A DNA stretch of 24,436 bases from the NCBI GenBank assembly GCA_038496445.1, contig JALMLS010000178.1, positions 1 to 24,436 of the forward strand, written 5' to 3'. A program made the translations under genes and the position numbers. This stretch comes from Trichosphaerium sp. ATCC 40318. Lineage: Eukaryota; Discosea; Flabellinia; Trichosidae. Positions 8,612 to 18,532 of the stretch are shown in pieces; within the stretch, counting starts at the first letter, position 1; the number at the start of each line of letters is the position of its first letter. The notes beneath the pieces are model-generated. The model had not been told where the DNA came from. It saw only the letters and a list, made by a program, of their open reading frames with translations, and did no database searches.

Positions 8612-9124
8612 GGTAAAAGACTTAACATAAAATTTTTATTACTCGATGGATGACGCCGTTACATAGAAAGATACCCGACACCAGATGTTGTTTTTTAGAA
8701 CATGGTTTTCAAAAACCGAAATTCTCTTAAAAGTTAAGAATTACTGTTTTGAGATGTATTAATAGCCCGTTTGTAAAGGAACTACTAGTAGTTATTTTTC
8801 AAGCTTTCTGACGCAATACATGGCGCCAACGTACCTTACCTACCAAAAATTAATAATACTACAATCATCACTGATAGCCTGAGCAGCTCACTATAGTTTT
8901 TTTCTACTTTTTTTAAAGGATTCGGTTGATATCCTGTGCGCAAGCTAATCAGAATAAGTCATCTAACGCGGTTCTTGTCCGGAACTTCGGATAATCTTGT
9001 AGCGAAGCGTCCACAGATCGTCAGTTCCCTTTCACAGAACACGCGTGCAGTTCCCTTTCACAGAACACGTGTTCAGTTCCCTTTCACAAAGTACGCTTAA
9101 TTCATTTCTTAAACAACCTCCAAA
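8612..9124. other. Intergenic region
   Basis: No gene is supported. Apart from the 26-base tandem repeat at its right end I see only AT-rich sequence with a long T stretch near 8898-8917. Confidence 0.5.
9022..9099. repeat. 26-base tandem repeat, three copies
   Basis: The unit starts CAGTTCCCTTTCACAGAACA and is present at 9022, 9048 and 9074. The third copy is degenerate after the first 15 bases. The array lies about 25 bases upstream of the ATG at 9125. The units contain the E-box-like word ACACGYGT, so a regulatory role is possible but not shown. Confidence 0.9.
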
Positions 9125-9328
9125 ATGACACTCATACCTCCCAGATTCATTCCACTTGCCTCTATAAAACAGCATTCAGGCTGCCGTTCATCAGGTATGA
9201 CATCCAACCACTCTCGCTTGTGTAAATCCCGCAGTACCTCTTGTTCTAAAAATATAGTCGCGCCGCGTATACAAACAAATCGTAAGCGTCACAGAGTGCC
9301 GCAAACTAAAGACATACGGAAAATCTGA
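9125..9328 (+). CDS. Short Arg/Ser-rich reading frame, doubtful
   Basis: A 67-codon frame with ATG in good context (ccaaaATGac), encoding a basic protein rich in Arg, Ser and Lys with three Cys. It has no recognisable domain and lies just after the tandem repeat. It could be a first exon of the small gene that follows or a chance frame. I saw no frame continuity into 9362. Confidence 0.2.
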   Translation: MTLIPPRFIPLASIKQHSGCRSSGMTSNHSRLCKSRSTSCSKNIVAPRIQTNRKRHRVPQTKDIRKI

Positions 9329-9361
9329 TTTTCCTACATTCCGTTCATTCATTTATTAAAA

Positions 9362-9666
9362 ATGCTCTTAGATTCCTTCAACAAGCCTAGTAGCGTAGTT
9401 ATATCGCTTAAGACAAAAGGAATATGTAGTGGATGCAATATGGAAATGACCAAGTACCTTAACCACGTGATAAGGATAACCTTATTAATTCTTCTGCTAG
9501 TTGCAAATTTTTATGTCATTTAATCAAGAAATACTGCCCCAAACAGATCGACGAGGCCTTAGCCTATCAAACGGAGAGGATGCAGAAACTCGAATTACTA
9601 AATAAGCGCCTCAAAGCGATGTTACAGCGATGCGAAGAAAAGAAAAGCAATGCTCCAGCTGACTAA
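9362..9666 (+). CDS. Small gene: CX2C...HX2C motif plus coiled coil
   Basis: Exon 1 (9362-9466) ends in phase 0, a 62-base GTGATA...ATCAAG intron follows, and exon 2 (9529-9666) ends in TAA. The 80-residue product contains GICSGCNMEMTKYLNHKYC, a C-x2-C-x9-H-x2-C arrangement created only by the splice, then a charged helix EALAYQTERMQKLELLNKRL with heptad-like spacing (coiled coil). A zinc-knuckle plus coiled-coil protein would fit. Unspliced, exon 1 would instead run into a hydrophobic tail and stop at 9523, so the alternative is a 53-residue tail-anchored peptide. I prefer the spliced form because the second exon is clearly coding-like. Confidence 0.45.
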
Positions 9667-9896
9667 GTTGCTGTGCTACCTGTGCATCACACTATCGCAT
9701 TTAATCATGAAATGAATATTCCCATGTGCTGTGCAAATATGTTGCAAGAACAAGCATTTATTGTGAAACAAATAAAAGCTATGTACTACACAAGACTGCG
9801 AAACTCGCAACTATTTTTAGTTCCATTCACAATACATTATGGTTTAGTACTCTTTACGTTTTTTAAAGGACTACAAAGCTTAGAGCAAAGTATGAG

Positions 9897-10484
9897 TTAT
9901 AGCTTCACCACCTTTGGATCTGATTTTTGGGAGACAATAACTTCAGTGAGCTCTTTCTTTTTTTGTTTCTTAGGTTTTTCTTTGATGCAAGGACCCTTAT
10001 ATCCCAAAGCAAGAATGCATGAAGCAAATGGAAATTGAAGATTCCTCACAAATAGCTCTTTTGTTTGCAAATAATCCTCCTGTACTTTTGTCACATGATG
10101 CTTTTCATACACTGTACGTACACTATCAAAGACCTCAAAAGAAGCTCTATGAATGAAATGAATGCCCACAAAGCGTATAAGAGCAACAGCAGTTACAAAA
10201 GCTGCTATCAAGCGCCATATATTATTTGTTGTTTCCGTTCTCAATCGTACGATATCTGAGAATCCCCACGTCGCTCCTATCATATCATAAGCGTTATTCA
10301 AATACATAGACTAGTTTAACATCAAGCCACCAAATTGAAACGCTCTGAGAAAGGCAATACCATCAAAACCCTTACCTCCTGCACCTAGGACTTCTAGCGT
10401 GAACAACAGCAGTATATCAACAACTGCTATTAAAACAAGAAAATATCGTTTCGAAACTCTTCCACAACTACTTTTGAGCGACAT
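9897..10484 (-). CDS. Two-exon multi-helix membrane protein, unknown family
   Basis: Exon 1 (10376-10484) encodes a basic start (MSLKSSCGRVSKRY) and a first membrane helix (FLVLIAVVDILLLFTLEVLG). A 99-base intron GTAAGG...ATGATAG (10277-10375) contains an in-frame TAG, and exon 2 (9897-10276) resumes in frame as GATWGFSDIVRLRTE, a second helix (IWRLIAAFVTAVALIRFVGI), a charged central part, a weakly hydrophobic segment and a Lys-rich tail (KEKPKKQKKKELTE). The product is 162 residues. Small membrane protein of unknown role. It is divergent from the P450 at 11053 and may share its upstream region. Confidence 0.6.
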
Positions 10485-11052
10485 TACTGTTTAATTTTCG
10501 CATACAAGCAATCACGTGAACAGCACTTTATCTCAAACGACGTTCAAAAACGGAAATCGAAGGAATGTTTATCCGAAACATTTTCTGCTATCATTCTTGA
10601 AAATTTCGTGGATGACAGTTCCTTTTTAATCAAAAAGTTCACCAACAGCTAGCTCTTAAGGCAAGTAGATAAGCTCTAAATACTCAATAGAATTGACATG
10701 GATTTACGGTAACTTTCGTTACATAAAAATATCCATTACAGCCTATCATTCTTATCAAACTGTGCTATATAACAAATGTCAATCCCATATTCTTTTTTGG
10801 ATAGAGGAATACAATAACAATTGGTTGGTGTCACCAACAACAAAGCACATGATTTACTTCATCACCCTTTGAACATGCAGCAGAAATAGTTCTGGATGAG
10901 TATTCGCTTTTTACCTGTTAAGCTTGTTCGAAACGATAATCAATATTTTTTGGTTAAGTAAGCTCCAATCAAGGTAAGTTGTTCTTGAGAATGTAGTACT
11001 AATTCCTCTTTATTCACGACAACTCTACAAGAAACAGAAAAACTCACCTACA
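10485..11052. promoter_or_regulatory. Shared upstream region of divergent membrane-protein and P450 genes
   Basis: 568 bases without a supported reading frame between two divergent start codons. It contains an E-box-like CACGTG at 10514-10519 and TATATAA-type words near 10766. That it holds both promoters is inferred from gene orientation only. Confidence 0.4.
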
Positions 11053-13353
11053 ATGCTACTTGTTATTGCAGTGGTTTCGCTTCTCGTTATTGTACTATGG
11101 ATCATTTCTCTGTATAGAAAGCGTATGTACGCAGGAATACCACCATCAGACTACGGTAATGCTATCTAAGTGTAAATAAAAGCAGTAAAACTCTAACAGT
11201 TTTTAGGCGCACCAGTAGTGGGTAGAACGCCCAAGTTATTGACACAAGACCATATAAGCTTTTTCAAGGATTCGTTTGAGCGCCTAGGACCTGAGTTTGC
11301 AACTAACCTGTTCCTAACGGATTGTGTTGTAACTACGAACACAAAATTCGCTTTCCGTGGAAAGGTACTGCTAACAGACAAGTTTAATTCCGTCATTCCT
11401 AAAAGTGACACATTTCTTGAAGTTGGAAAAAGTGCAAGTGGTTTTTCTCATCACCATCAATATGCTTGTTATTACCCTACCGAACTATTAGTAATATAGT
11501 ACCGACTTTTTAGCTACGATAGGGTTAGATTGTCTTTAGTGTATGAGAAAACAACGATTGCACTTTTTCCAACTTCAAGAAATTCTTCTGTCTTTTCTTT
11601 TACCCGAATGAAGCTTACATATGTTGAAATAGAATCTCGATGTTGGTTGGCCAAAACATTTCTTCAAGTTGATTGGTCATGAATCGCACTCAGCGTGTCC
11701 TCTTGGGAAGCAACACAGGAGTCAACGCCAATTACTCAATTTCGCATTCACAACAAAGTAATACACTAGTTTCATGATGTAAGCGGCTTAGGTACTAAAC
11801 TAAGATTTAGAGCACTCCGTGCATCTGTTCCTAGAGTATACGCCATCGCTGAAAAAATATTCGATGAATGGGGAGAAAAAACAGGTTTCTTTGAAGTGTT
11901 ACCTGCATGCAGAGTCCTGACGTTTAGCATTGTGAGTATAGTTGGCAGTGTAGACTTGTCGTTAGTCTGATATTATATCACAGGCCAGCCAAGTGCTTTT
12001 GGGTGGAAACTTGTCACGAGAAGAGATTGACAAAATGCTAGCACAATTTGTAATTTGGGTATGTTTGTTTAAGAAAAATGTTTAACAGACTTGATCTTGT
12101 GTTGTGCTTACTTTTTTGTTGTATAGAACGTTGGTTTTGGTGCCTTTTTGTTTCCATATGATGTTCCAGGTACAGATTTTGGTAAAGCTATGGATGCAAG
12201 ACGTAAAATGCAAAAAAAGATAGGCGAAGCTATTGATTCAAAAAAACTGTTACCAGCTGTATGCAATTCACCTTTCCTAGCAGTTCAAACAGTCGTTCTT
12301 ACTTCGCTTTAGGACAGAAAAAACCTCAATTTTAGACAACCTACTGGCAGCTGTGTACGATTAGAAACAATTACTTAATCTCACGTTACTACCAGGGATG
12401 AAGACGGTAATAAACTGTCTCGTCAAGCGTTGCTTGACCAGAGTCTAATGCTACTATTTGCTGGTATGACACTTGCACAAGATTAGTGCTCACGTTGATT
12501 AATAGGATACGATACTACATCTGCTTCTTTATCTTCTATACTATGGTATTTGGCCAGTAATCCTGAGCATATCTCAAAGCTATACGAAGAAGTAAAACAC
12601 CTTGATAAGCCACTCGATGAAGGTGACTATGATGCAATACGTGAATTGCCAATGCTAGATGCTACAGTTAAAGAGGTAACAAGACTCCCTTTTAGACAAG
12701 TTTGCTATTGAATGACATCTGATGTCCTTTGTAATCATTGACCTGAGCGACCTATAGTCAGGTCCTTTCGGATATTGTATCAACTTACATACCATAGGTT
12801 CTTCGTTTAACACCTCCTTTGGTCGCTATTGGTAGAACAGCAAAGAAAGACGTAAAGACACCTAATGTTCGTTGAAGTAAGTTTAATTTTGTTCTCACTC
12901 TTTTACACAGGGAAGCACTGTTCCAGAATCATGGTCTGTTCAAGTTCCTATCAACCATATCCATCACGATCCAAAGAATTTTAAGGACCCTGAAAAAGTG
13001 AGCAGTCAGCTTTTTGTTCTTTATTGAAATAACACGCGACTGTAGTTCAACCCACAACGTTTCATTGATAACAAGATTTCGAATGATATCCACGCACCTT
13101 ATGGTGGAGGAAGCCGCATGTGTTTGGGTACGTTCTTAAGGGTCTTGAAATGGCCATTTCTGTTTGCTGACTTGTTGATTTTTACTAATGCACTTTGTCT
13201 TTGTTAGGATACAAGCTTGCAAACTTGGAAATGAAGATTTTTATCCTTAGAGTTGTATGCAAATTTTCTGATCTTACACACCAGAATCACGGCGATTTTT
13301 ACAAACTAGTCAACACACATAACTTTGATGTAAAATTAACTAAAAGGGAATAA
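11053..13353 (+). CDS. Cytochrome P450, CYP26/CYP120-like, about 13 exons
   Basis: The N-terminus is a membrane anchor (MLLVIAVVSLLVIVLWIISL) followed by a basic and Pro-rich turn, as in microsomal P450s. Exons I can place: 11053-11155, 11207-?, ?-11757, 11805-11931, 11984-12058, 12127-12258, 12313-12354, 12396-12463, 12506-12675, 12798-12866, 12911-12997, 13046-13127, 13208-13353. Family signatures are all present: I-helix FAGYDTTSAS (created across an intron), K-helix EVLR, FNPQRF, and the heme loop YGGGSRMCLG (also across an intron) then KLANLEMKIF, the CYP26/CYP120 style. Such enzymes oxidise hydrophobic substrates such as retinoids at the ER. Two problems: exon 7 needs one A fewer in an A6 run at about 12318, and the reading between about 11330 and 11650 is not solved (it holds an inverted repeat). 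The C-helix region WPKHFFKLIGHESH...RQLLNFAF is clear. Possibly a recent pseudogene, or consensus error. Confidence 0.85.
11413..11582. repeat. Short inverted repeat inside the P450 gene
   Basis: A perfect 25-base inverted repeat (11413-11437 against 11558-11582, starting tttcttgaagttgg), extended imperfectly by another 14 bases, flanks a 120-base spacer. It sits exactly where the P450 coding sequence cannot be followed, between the first beta-sheet and the C-helix. It may be a hairpin-bearing insertion in an intron or a small fold-back rearrangement. Confidence 0.85.
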
Positions 13354-13598
13354 TAAATCAGTGACTACCTATGGATAACCTTCTAGCATCAGTTCTGTAA
13401 CCAGTCCTGCTTCCTAAAGCTGCAAGGATGCCTATGTTACATCTTCTTTTTGTGTAAGCACCCAACAAGTAAATGGACTGCAATGGCTTGAACGTTTCAT
13501 AAAACCTGTATATCGGTCAGAGCTCTTATGATTTAGCTACCCTTCCTCGTCTTTGATTGTTGAATTAAAGTGTTAAAAAGGCTGTGGGTTGGTGGTGT
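13354..13598. other. Interval between convergent P450 and beta-helix genes
   Basis: About 245 bases with no reading frame. An AATAAA word overlaps the P450 stop codon (13352-13357), the probable poly(A) signal. From 13574 onwards the sequence belongs to the segment duplicated in the palindrome. Confidence 0.5.
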
Positions 13599-14513
13599 TT
13601 ATTTTTTATCAAGACAATCTACTACTATGCTTACTTTCTCTTTTGATTCTGTTTTCCATTGTGGCTTACAACCATCTTTGTTCTTGTTGTGAAGTGTCAT
13701 ATTTCCAGTAATATTAACAGCATGAAGTACATCACCAACGAAAAAAGGCCTAGTACTATAAGAAAACAAAAGTGTTAAGCAATTACCTATCAATGCTATC
13801 GTATACAGTAACACCATTAAATGCAATGTTGCCCATTGTCCTGTCATCATTAAGAGATATGGGATTCATTTCATCAATAGCCACATCGGATAGTGTTACC
13901 TTAGAAAACGACATGCTTGAGGTTGGTTTTTTATGGTGTAAATAGATGCCTAAAGTAAGTCAGTACAGTTCTATATAGACAGATTTGTGAAAAAACAAAT
14001 TAAGGACATATTTTATGGATATGAAGAAATATCTTAATCCTTTGAACTTTGTTTCTTTCAGTACCTGCACTACTCGAACTCGAAACAGTGGTGTTTTCAA
14101 TATTTATAAACCCTGTTGCTTCTATAGTTGCCAGGCTAATCAAGATTCCATAAGAGGCACCATATTGCATGTTACTATCCTTAACAGTGACAGAGATATC
14201 AGCATTGTTAGCAAGTCTGCCAAGATACATTTTGAAGTTGGCACCAGTATTCTAAATTTTACATTAACTGTTGTACAGATCGCTACTAGTTAAGCGGTAC
14301 ATTGAAAAATGAACATCTATTGAATACGACATCTACAACTTTGTTGAGAGATGTATCTGGTTCAATATCAACACCGGCTAAAATCGTAGTTAACACGTGT
14401 ATTGTGAAAAAAATGCGTGGTTTTTTTGGAATACCTTGTGGCAATGTCCCGTTCGTATTTGAGAAAACACAATCCTCTGCTAGTAAGTGTTCCGCTGATA
14501 TTATGGACATGCC
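13574..14513. repeat. Third copy of the palindrome-centre segment
   Basis: 13574-14300 matches 3124-3845 directly and 4035-4756 in reverse. 14301-14497 matches the palindrome loop in reverse, continuously with the right-arm part. This copy is unrearranged, since its gene continues upstream to a start codon. The match to the palindrome ends at 13574, 25 bases beyond the stop codon, and on the other side within exon 5 at the word AGCGG. Confidence 0.95.
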
Positions 14514-15288
14514 CTAATGTGCGATTAACTAACCATCAAACAGCAGCAAAATTGCCCGTACTTGTCTGTAGTTTCTATCCGAAACTACATTTTTGATATA
14601 AATATTGCTGTCTCCAGGCCTATAAAAACACCTAAACAATACGTTACGACTATTAAGAATACCACAAGATTTCCTCACCGTCACCGCCAGTTTCTGTCAC
14701 TGTCAAGGGGCCCAATATGTTGACGTGCGAAGAATACTCGACCTTAATTCCATGACGAAATTCTGACACATTGTATTGTTTTGGATTCGTGTAATCCATT
14801 CTATGCATACGTAGTGTTGCCATACTACCAGAAGACATTACTGTGATATTATTCAAGTGAGATATTGTAAACAAACAATCATCTAGTCGCGTTTTGCCAA
14901 CAATTCAACTCCTTGTTCAAATACAATCGTTTGGTTGCTGTGCTTAGCAAATAAAGGTTGCGTTATCCATGGTTTTCCAACGTAAGGCACGATGACCTAA
15001 AACAAGAAATCACGTGACAAAACACTTTACAGCTATAAACAACCTGTTTTTGCGGCGCTAGTTGTTGTGCTTGCGCATTGTTTTGTATGGAGTGAAAATG
15101 CATTATAATGTTCTTGTTTAGTTTACCTTGTAAGTTAACTGGGATAGAGATAATTGTAGAAACTCTGTAGAGTCGTCTTCATTAAATCCATAGCACTTTA
15201 CGTTGACTTCTTGTCAGTTGTAGCAAGGATCAGTTGAAGTAGCACTTACCGTTAAAGCGAGGACTAGCAATACAAGGTATTGTAACAT
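13599..15288 (-). CDS. Secreted protein with beta-helix character, nine exons
   Basis: Exons (minus strand): 15250-15288, 15127-15195, 14663-14996, 14562-14619, 14435-14513, 14301-14377, 14065-14251, 13787-13949, 13599-13755. All join in phase with GT-AG introns of 31-130 bases. The start MLQYLVLLVLALT is a signal peptide. The body is made of short strand-turn segments with many N, S, G and V (SHLNNITVMSSGSMATLRM, NADISVTVKDSNMQYGASYG, MGNIAFNGVTVYDSI), resembling right-handed beta-helix proteins. Length would be about 387 residues. One base is missing in exon 3 near 14895 (LLA then KTRLDDCLF), so this copy is either freshly broken or carries a consensus error. A TGA early in intron 1 is removed by splicing. 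No enzymatic residues are recognised. The retrotransposon ends just upstream, so its native promoter is probably displaced. Confidence 0.7.
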
Positions 15289-15485
15289 TGTGAATTAGAG
15301 TTAAACAAAGTGAAAATACCTGTTTGTTTAGTTTATTTGATTAAGTTACCCTTAATACAGGCACATATCTCATTACATATAGTACCACACAAACTCCTTA
15401 CGGAGCTTGGGATATGCCCCTTACAGGGTATGTTATGTGATTTCATTTACAAGATAATCTTCGCCATTCGCAAGGAGTCGTTCTT
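15289..15485 (-). other. Retrotransposon 3' UTR and junction with the beta-helix gene
   Basis: After the last stop of the retrotransposon frame (15486-15488) there are about 190 bases before the ATG of the beta-helix gene. They include AATAAA near 15330-15335 (minus strand). The exact 3' terminus is not marked by a clear poly(A) or tandem tail. I place it between 15300 and 15340. Confidence 0.5.
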
Positions 15486-17499
15486 TTACGCGTCTGGTTT
15501 TAATCGCGTGATTGACACTACGGTGTGTTTGTACTTCTTGTAGAGTTCTATTTGATAAATCATGTGTGACATCTCTTTCGTTTTTCTCCTAAGTCTCCTG
15601 TTGGTGGTTTTGTCTCTGTCTAGTTCTCTGTGGTATTCCGTTGACAGGCCTGTTGTTGTGAATTCTGTAGCATACCCAAAGCATGCTTTGAGTAGCATTG
15701 GTTTGTGCGTTTCGCTGTGACTAAAGACGTTATGTTCGTTATGAAATGTTGGGTATTTCATCGTGTCTTTATATTGTATGTCATCATGTGATCTAGTGTA
15801 GTCTCTTTTATTAAAGCCTAGTATGGCTAGAAGCCATAGTTCTGGTGACATGATTCTATTTGGGTTTTTGTATTTCATGAACATGTTAGTATGGTTAAAA
15901 ATGCGTTCATATAGAGGGGTGTTTTGTTCCGTTTGTTTTTCACCTAGTGGTGTAAGTTTACTTTTTATGATATTGTCCTCTAGGTGTCCTGTTATTGGTA
16001 TGGCTTTGTGTATACCTGTTAGGTCTCCATTCGTTTTGATTAGGTATTTGGTCACTTGTCCTATTATTTCTGTTGTCGATTCATAGAAGGTTCTGTGTGG
16101 GTCAGAAACTTAGGTGTGCTATGTCTTCTGCTTGTTCCACATGTGGTCTTTCGCATATTTCACATCTATTACTTTTGTACATCTCTTTCATATATTTTTC
16201 TATATATACGGTGGGGTTTTCTATCTTTTTGGCTATACCAAAGAGTCTTTCGTTTAGCCAGAGGTTGTTAGTTTTAAGTCTGAAGATAAAATCTTGGATT
16301 CTTCCAAATTCTGATTCGTTTCTGGAGAAAATCACATGTGATGTTTTCATGTCCGTGCCTTCGTATCTGGATGGTTTGGTGGATTCTGTGATCCAGCACT
16401 CATCCCAGTAGTTTTGGTTTTCGTTTTTGCGTGATTTTTGGTAATTACCGTGGACAATCATTCCGTTTTTGCTTACTGTGAACTCGTTATGACCTTCACC
16501 CATTTCTTCATAGTGTGGTGTTCTTTGTGTGATTCTGTCTCATCCTCTTTTGCTAGCTTGTCAGCTGCTTTATTCCCTTCTATGAGAGCATCTACTATTT
16601 CACTTCCATACTTTTCATTGAGTCTTTTAATTTGATTTTTCTTGTTCTTTGAGATTTTGGTTGTATCGTCATCTATGGTGTGTGCTGGTACCCATAACAT
16701 TTTTATATTCACTTTTTCCATTGCATTGTTGATACAATGGAGTATAGATTTGTATGGGAGTTTTTTTCTTTTGTGTTTATCCATTGTCTTGTAGTTTTTA
16801 ATGAGTTTTTTGGCACCTATGCAGTCTGTGCCTAAGACTGCTCTACAGCCTTGCAGTAGACTGTTTATTGCCATTTCTATCGCATATAGTTCTGCATATA
16901 TAGGGTTGGTCACATATGGAACCATCCCATAGATTTGGTATTGCTTATCTATGTATACTCCAAATCCAGCTCTTGAGTCCTGGTATTTGTCGTAGTCCTT
17001 CTTGCAACTACCGTCTGTAGATATTATGAGCGTGTTTTTCGTTTTTTCCATGTCGCTTGTTTGTATGGTGGTCCATCTTTGGTATGTGGGGCTCCATTTG
17101 TTGAGATTAGGTGTGTATATAATATCTCTTTCGTTACAACTGTTTATGTCAGCCCATGTGTCTAAGAAATTGTCATATACGTTGTAATGACTACTACCAC
17201 AACCTGGTGGCTGTAGTTTGACGTCACCAAGTTTGGATATGACCTGTGAATTAAATACTTGGGCGTTACATAATCTATCATTTTTGACTGCTTTGATGAG
17301 TGGGTTGTCATAATTTAGTATGTCGTATAGTATTGTGTTACCAAATCTTTCAGCTTGTAAATCAGATATGCATATGAGGTTTTTGGCCCCTACTTTATGT
17401 CCTCCGTATAGTCTGTGTGCTTTTTGTCCTTCAATGGATTTACATAGTTTTCTTGTGCGTTTTAGAATGAGGGTTTCTATTTTGTCCACTGTATTATAT
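15486..17499 (-). pseudogene. Retrotransposon ORF, RNase H domain and C-terminal tail
   Basis: 17495-16473 continues the RT frame after the insertion (NTVDKIETLILKRTRKLC). The RNase H domain has its four acidic residues in STDGS, AELYAIE, GTDC and GNKAADKLA, plus the WVPAHT strand before the last. A one-base shift near 16490 moves to the next frame (EFTVSKNGMIVHGNYQ, to 16102), which carries a zinc-knuckle-like CEIC...H...DIAHL segment as in other LINE C-termini. A second shift near 16100 leads to the last part (ESTTEIIGQVTKYL onward, stop at 15486). The extra 200 residues after the knuckle are longer than usual and rich in charged residues. Confidence 0.9.
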
Positions 17500-18532
17500 C
17501 AGTGGTAAAATGAAAACGGGATTTTGGATATAAATCCCACTAAATTCCTTTGTTTTAGGGATTTTTAAGGTAATTTGTGAAGAATTCTTATTTTTTTTTT
17601 TTTTTTATGACAGGATTTTTGATAGAATTACCATAATATTCCCTTAAATACGGAATTTTCAGAATTATTGTACAAAATCCACCAAATAATGTACTAATTT
17701 AGTTAGGGTTAGGGTTAGGGCTAGGGTTGAGGTTTATGAAAGTACAAATTAAGTTAGGGTTAGGGTTTAGTTTTATATTTGCAAAAAACCATCGACACCT
17801 TAGGTACATAGGTTTTTCTAGCGAACAATATCCACATGCTATTATTAAAGGTGCAAAAACCAATGGTACAGGTTAAAGTGCGTTAATCCAAAAAGTAACG
17901 GAGAACGCGTTTTAGGTGGTTTGGAAAATCACTTAAACATAAATATCTTTTACTTATCTGTTTTAGGATGATTAAAGCATTGCAACAGCCTTATTACACC
18001 ATTAAAGAATGTATTTAAAGCATTAACTCCAAGTACGTTGTTTTTAAAGCTTATTTCCACTTAATTTATCAAAAAACCCTACGTGTTCTTAATTTAGCGT
18101 TTACAAACGCATTAATTATTGTTCAGGCTCTCAAAACCAAATGCGATCAAATTACTTCTTTCGTTTATGAAGACATGATGTATTTAACTTGTACATATTA
18201 TTTAGGATGTTTGTATTTTGTAATGATCAATAAATAAAATGACTTTGCATTAAATCTGAACCAAAGTATCGAATAATATTTTGTGCAATTTATAAAGTAT
18301 TTTTTATTGAAATCTACAAAAAATACATTAAGAAATGCTATAAAGAATACATAGAGAATTCTATATAAAATACATATACAATTCCAAAAGTAATATTCTA
18401 AGAATTCTATGAGTAATACTTACGGAATTTCATATAAATTCAATGGGAATTAAGGAAGAGTTTTTCCGTCTACTTTTCCCATAGGAAAACAGGGTGGATT
18501 ACTTAAAAATTCCCATTTCTATTTTACTACTG
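17500..18532. mobile_element. 1.03-kb TIR element with ATAT target duplication
   Basis: The ends are CAGTGGTAAAATGAAAACGG and, reverse-complemented, CAGTAGTAAAATAGAAATGG, imperfect terminal inverted repeats of about 22 bases with further weak symmetry inward (ggga/tccc, aaattcc words). ATAT flanks both sides (17496-17499 and 18533-18536). Removing the element and one ATAT joins ...SFIAIPY to NTVDKIETL in frame. No coding frame is seen inside, so it is a non-autonomous, MITE-like element. The superfamily is not assigned: a 4-base duplication is unusual for the common ones, and the core target might be shorter. Confidence 0.88.
17702..17770 (+). repeat. Telomere-like TTAGGG arrays inside the TIR element
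   Basis: Three TTAGGG-type hexamers with variants CTAGGG and TTGAGG (17702-17733), a 20-base spacer, then two more units ending in TTTAG (17754-17770). Both short arrays run in the same direction. Confidence 0.95.

Noticed and set aside
9673-10038. 121-codon plus-strand frame.
   Set aside because: It overlaps the minus-strand membrane gene and looks like its antisense shadow. The minus strand has matching splice sites and membrane helices.
10277-10375. In-frame TAG in the membrane-protein gene (…GLMLN-stop-SMYLNN).
   Set aside because: A 99-base GTAAGG...GATAG intron removes it and rejoins the frame exactly, so readthrough need not be invoked.
15213-15288. In-frame TGA in the beta-helix gene (…TSTDPCYN-stop-QEVNVKCYGF), hinting at stop readthrough or a variant genetic code.
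   Set aside because: A 54-base GTAAGT...AAAG intron (15196-15249) removes it in phase, and long frames such as the RT use no internal TGA or TAG.
17702-17770. TTAGGG repeats as a chromosome end or fusion point.
   Set aside because: Only about five degenerate units, inside a TIR element within a retrotransposon, with coding sequence continuing on both sides.
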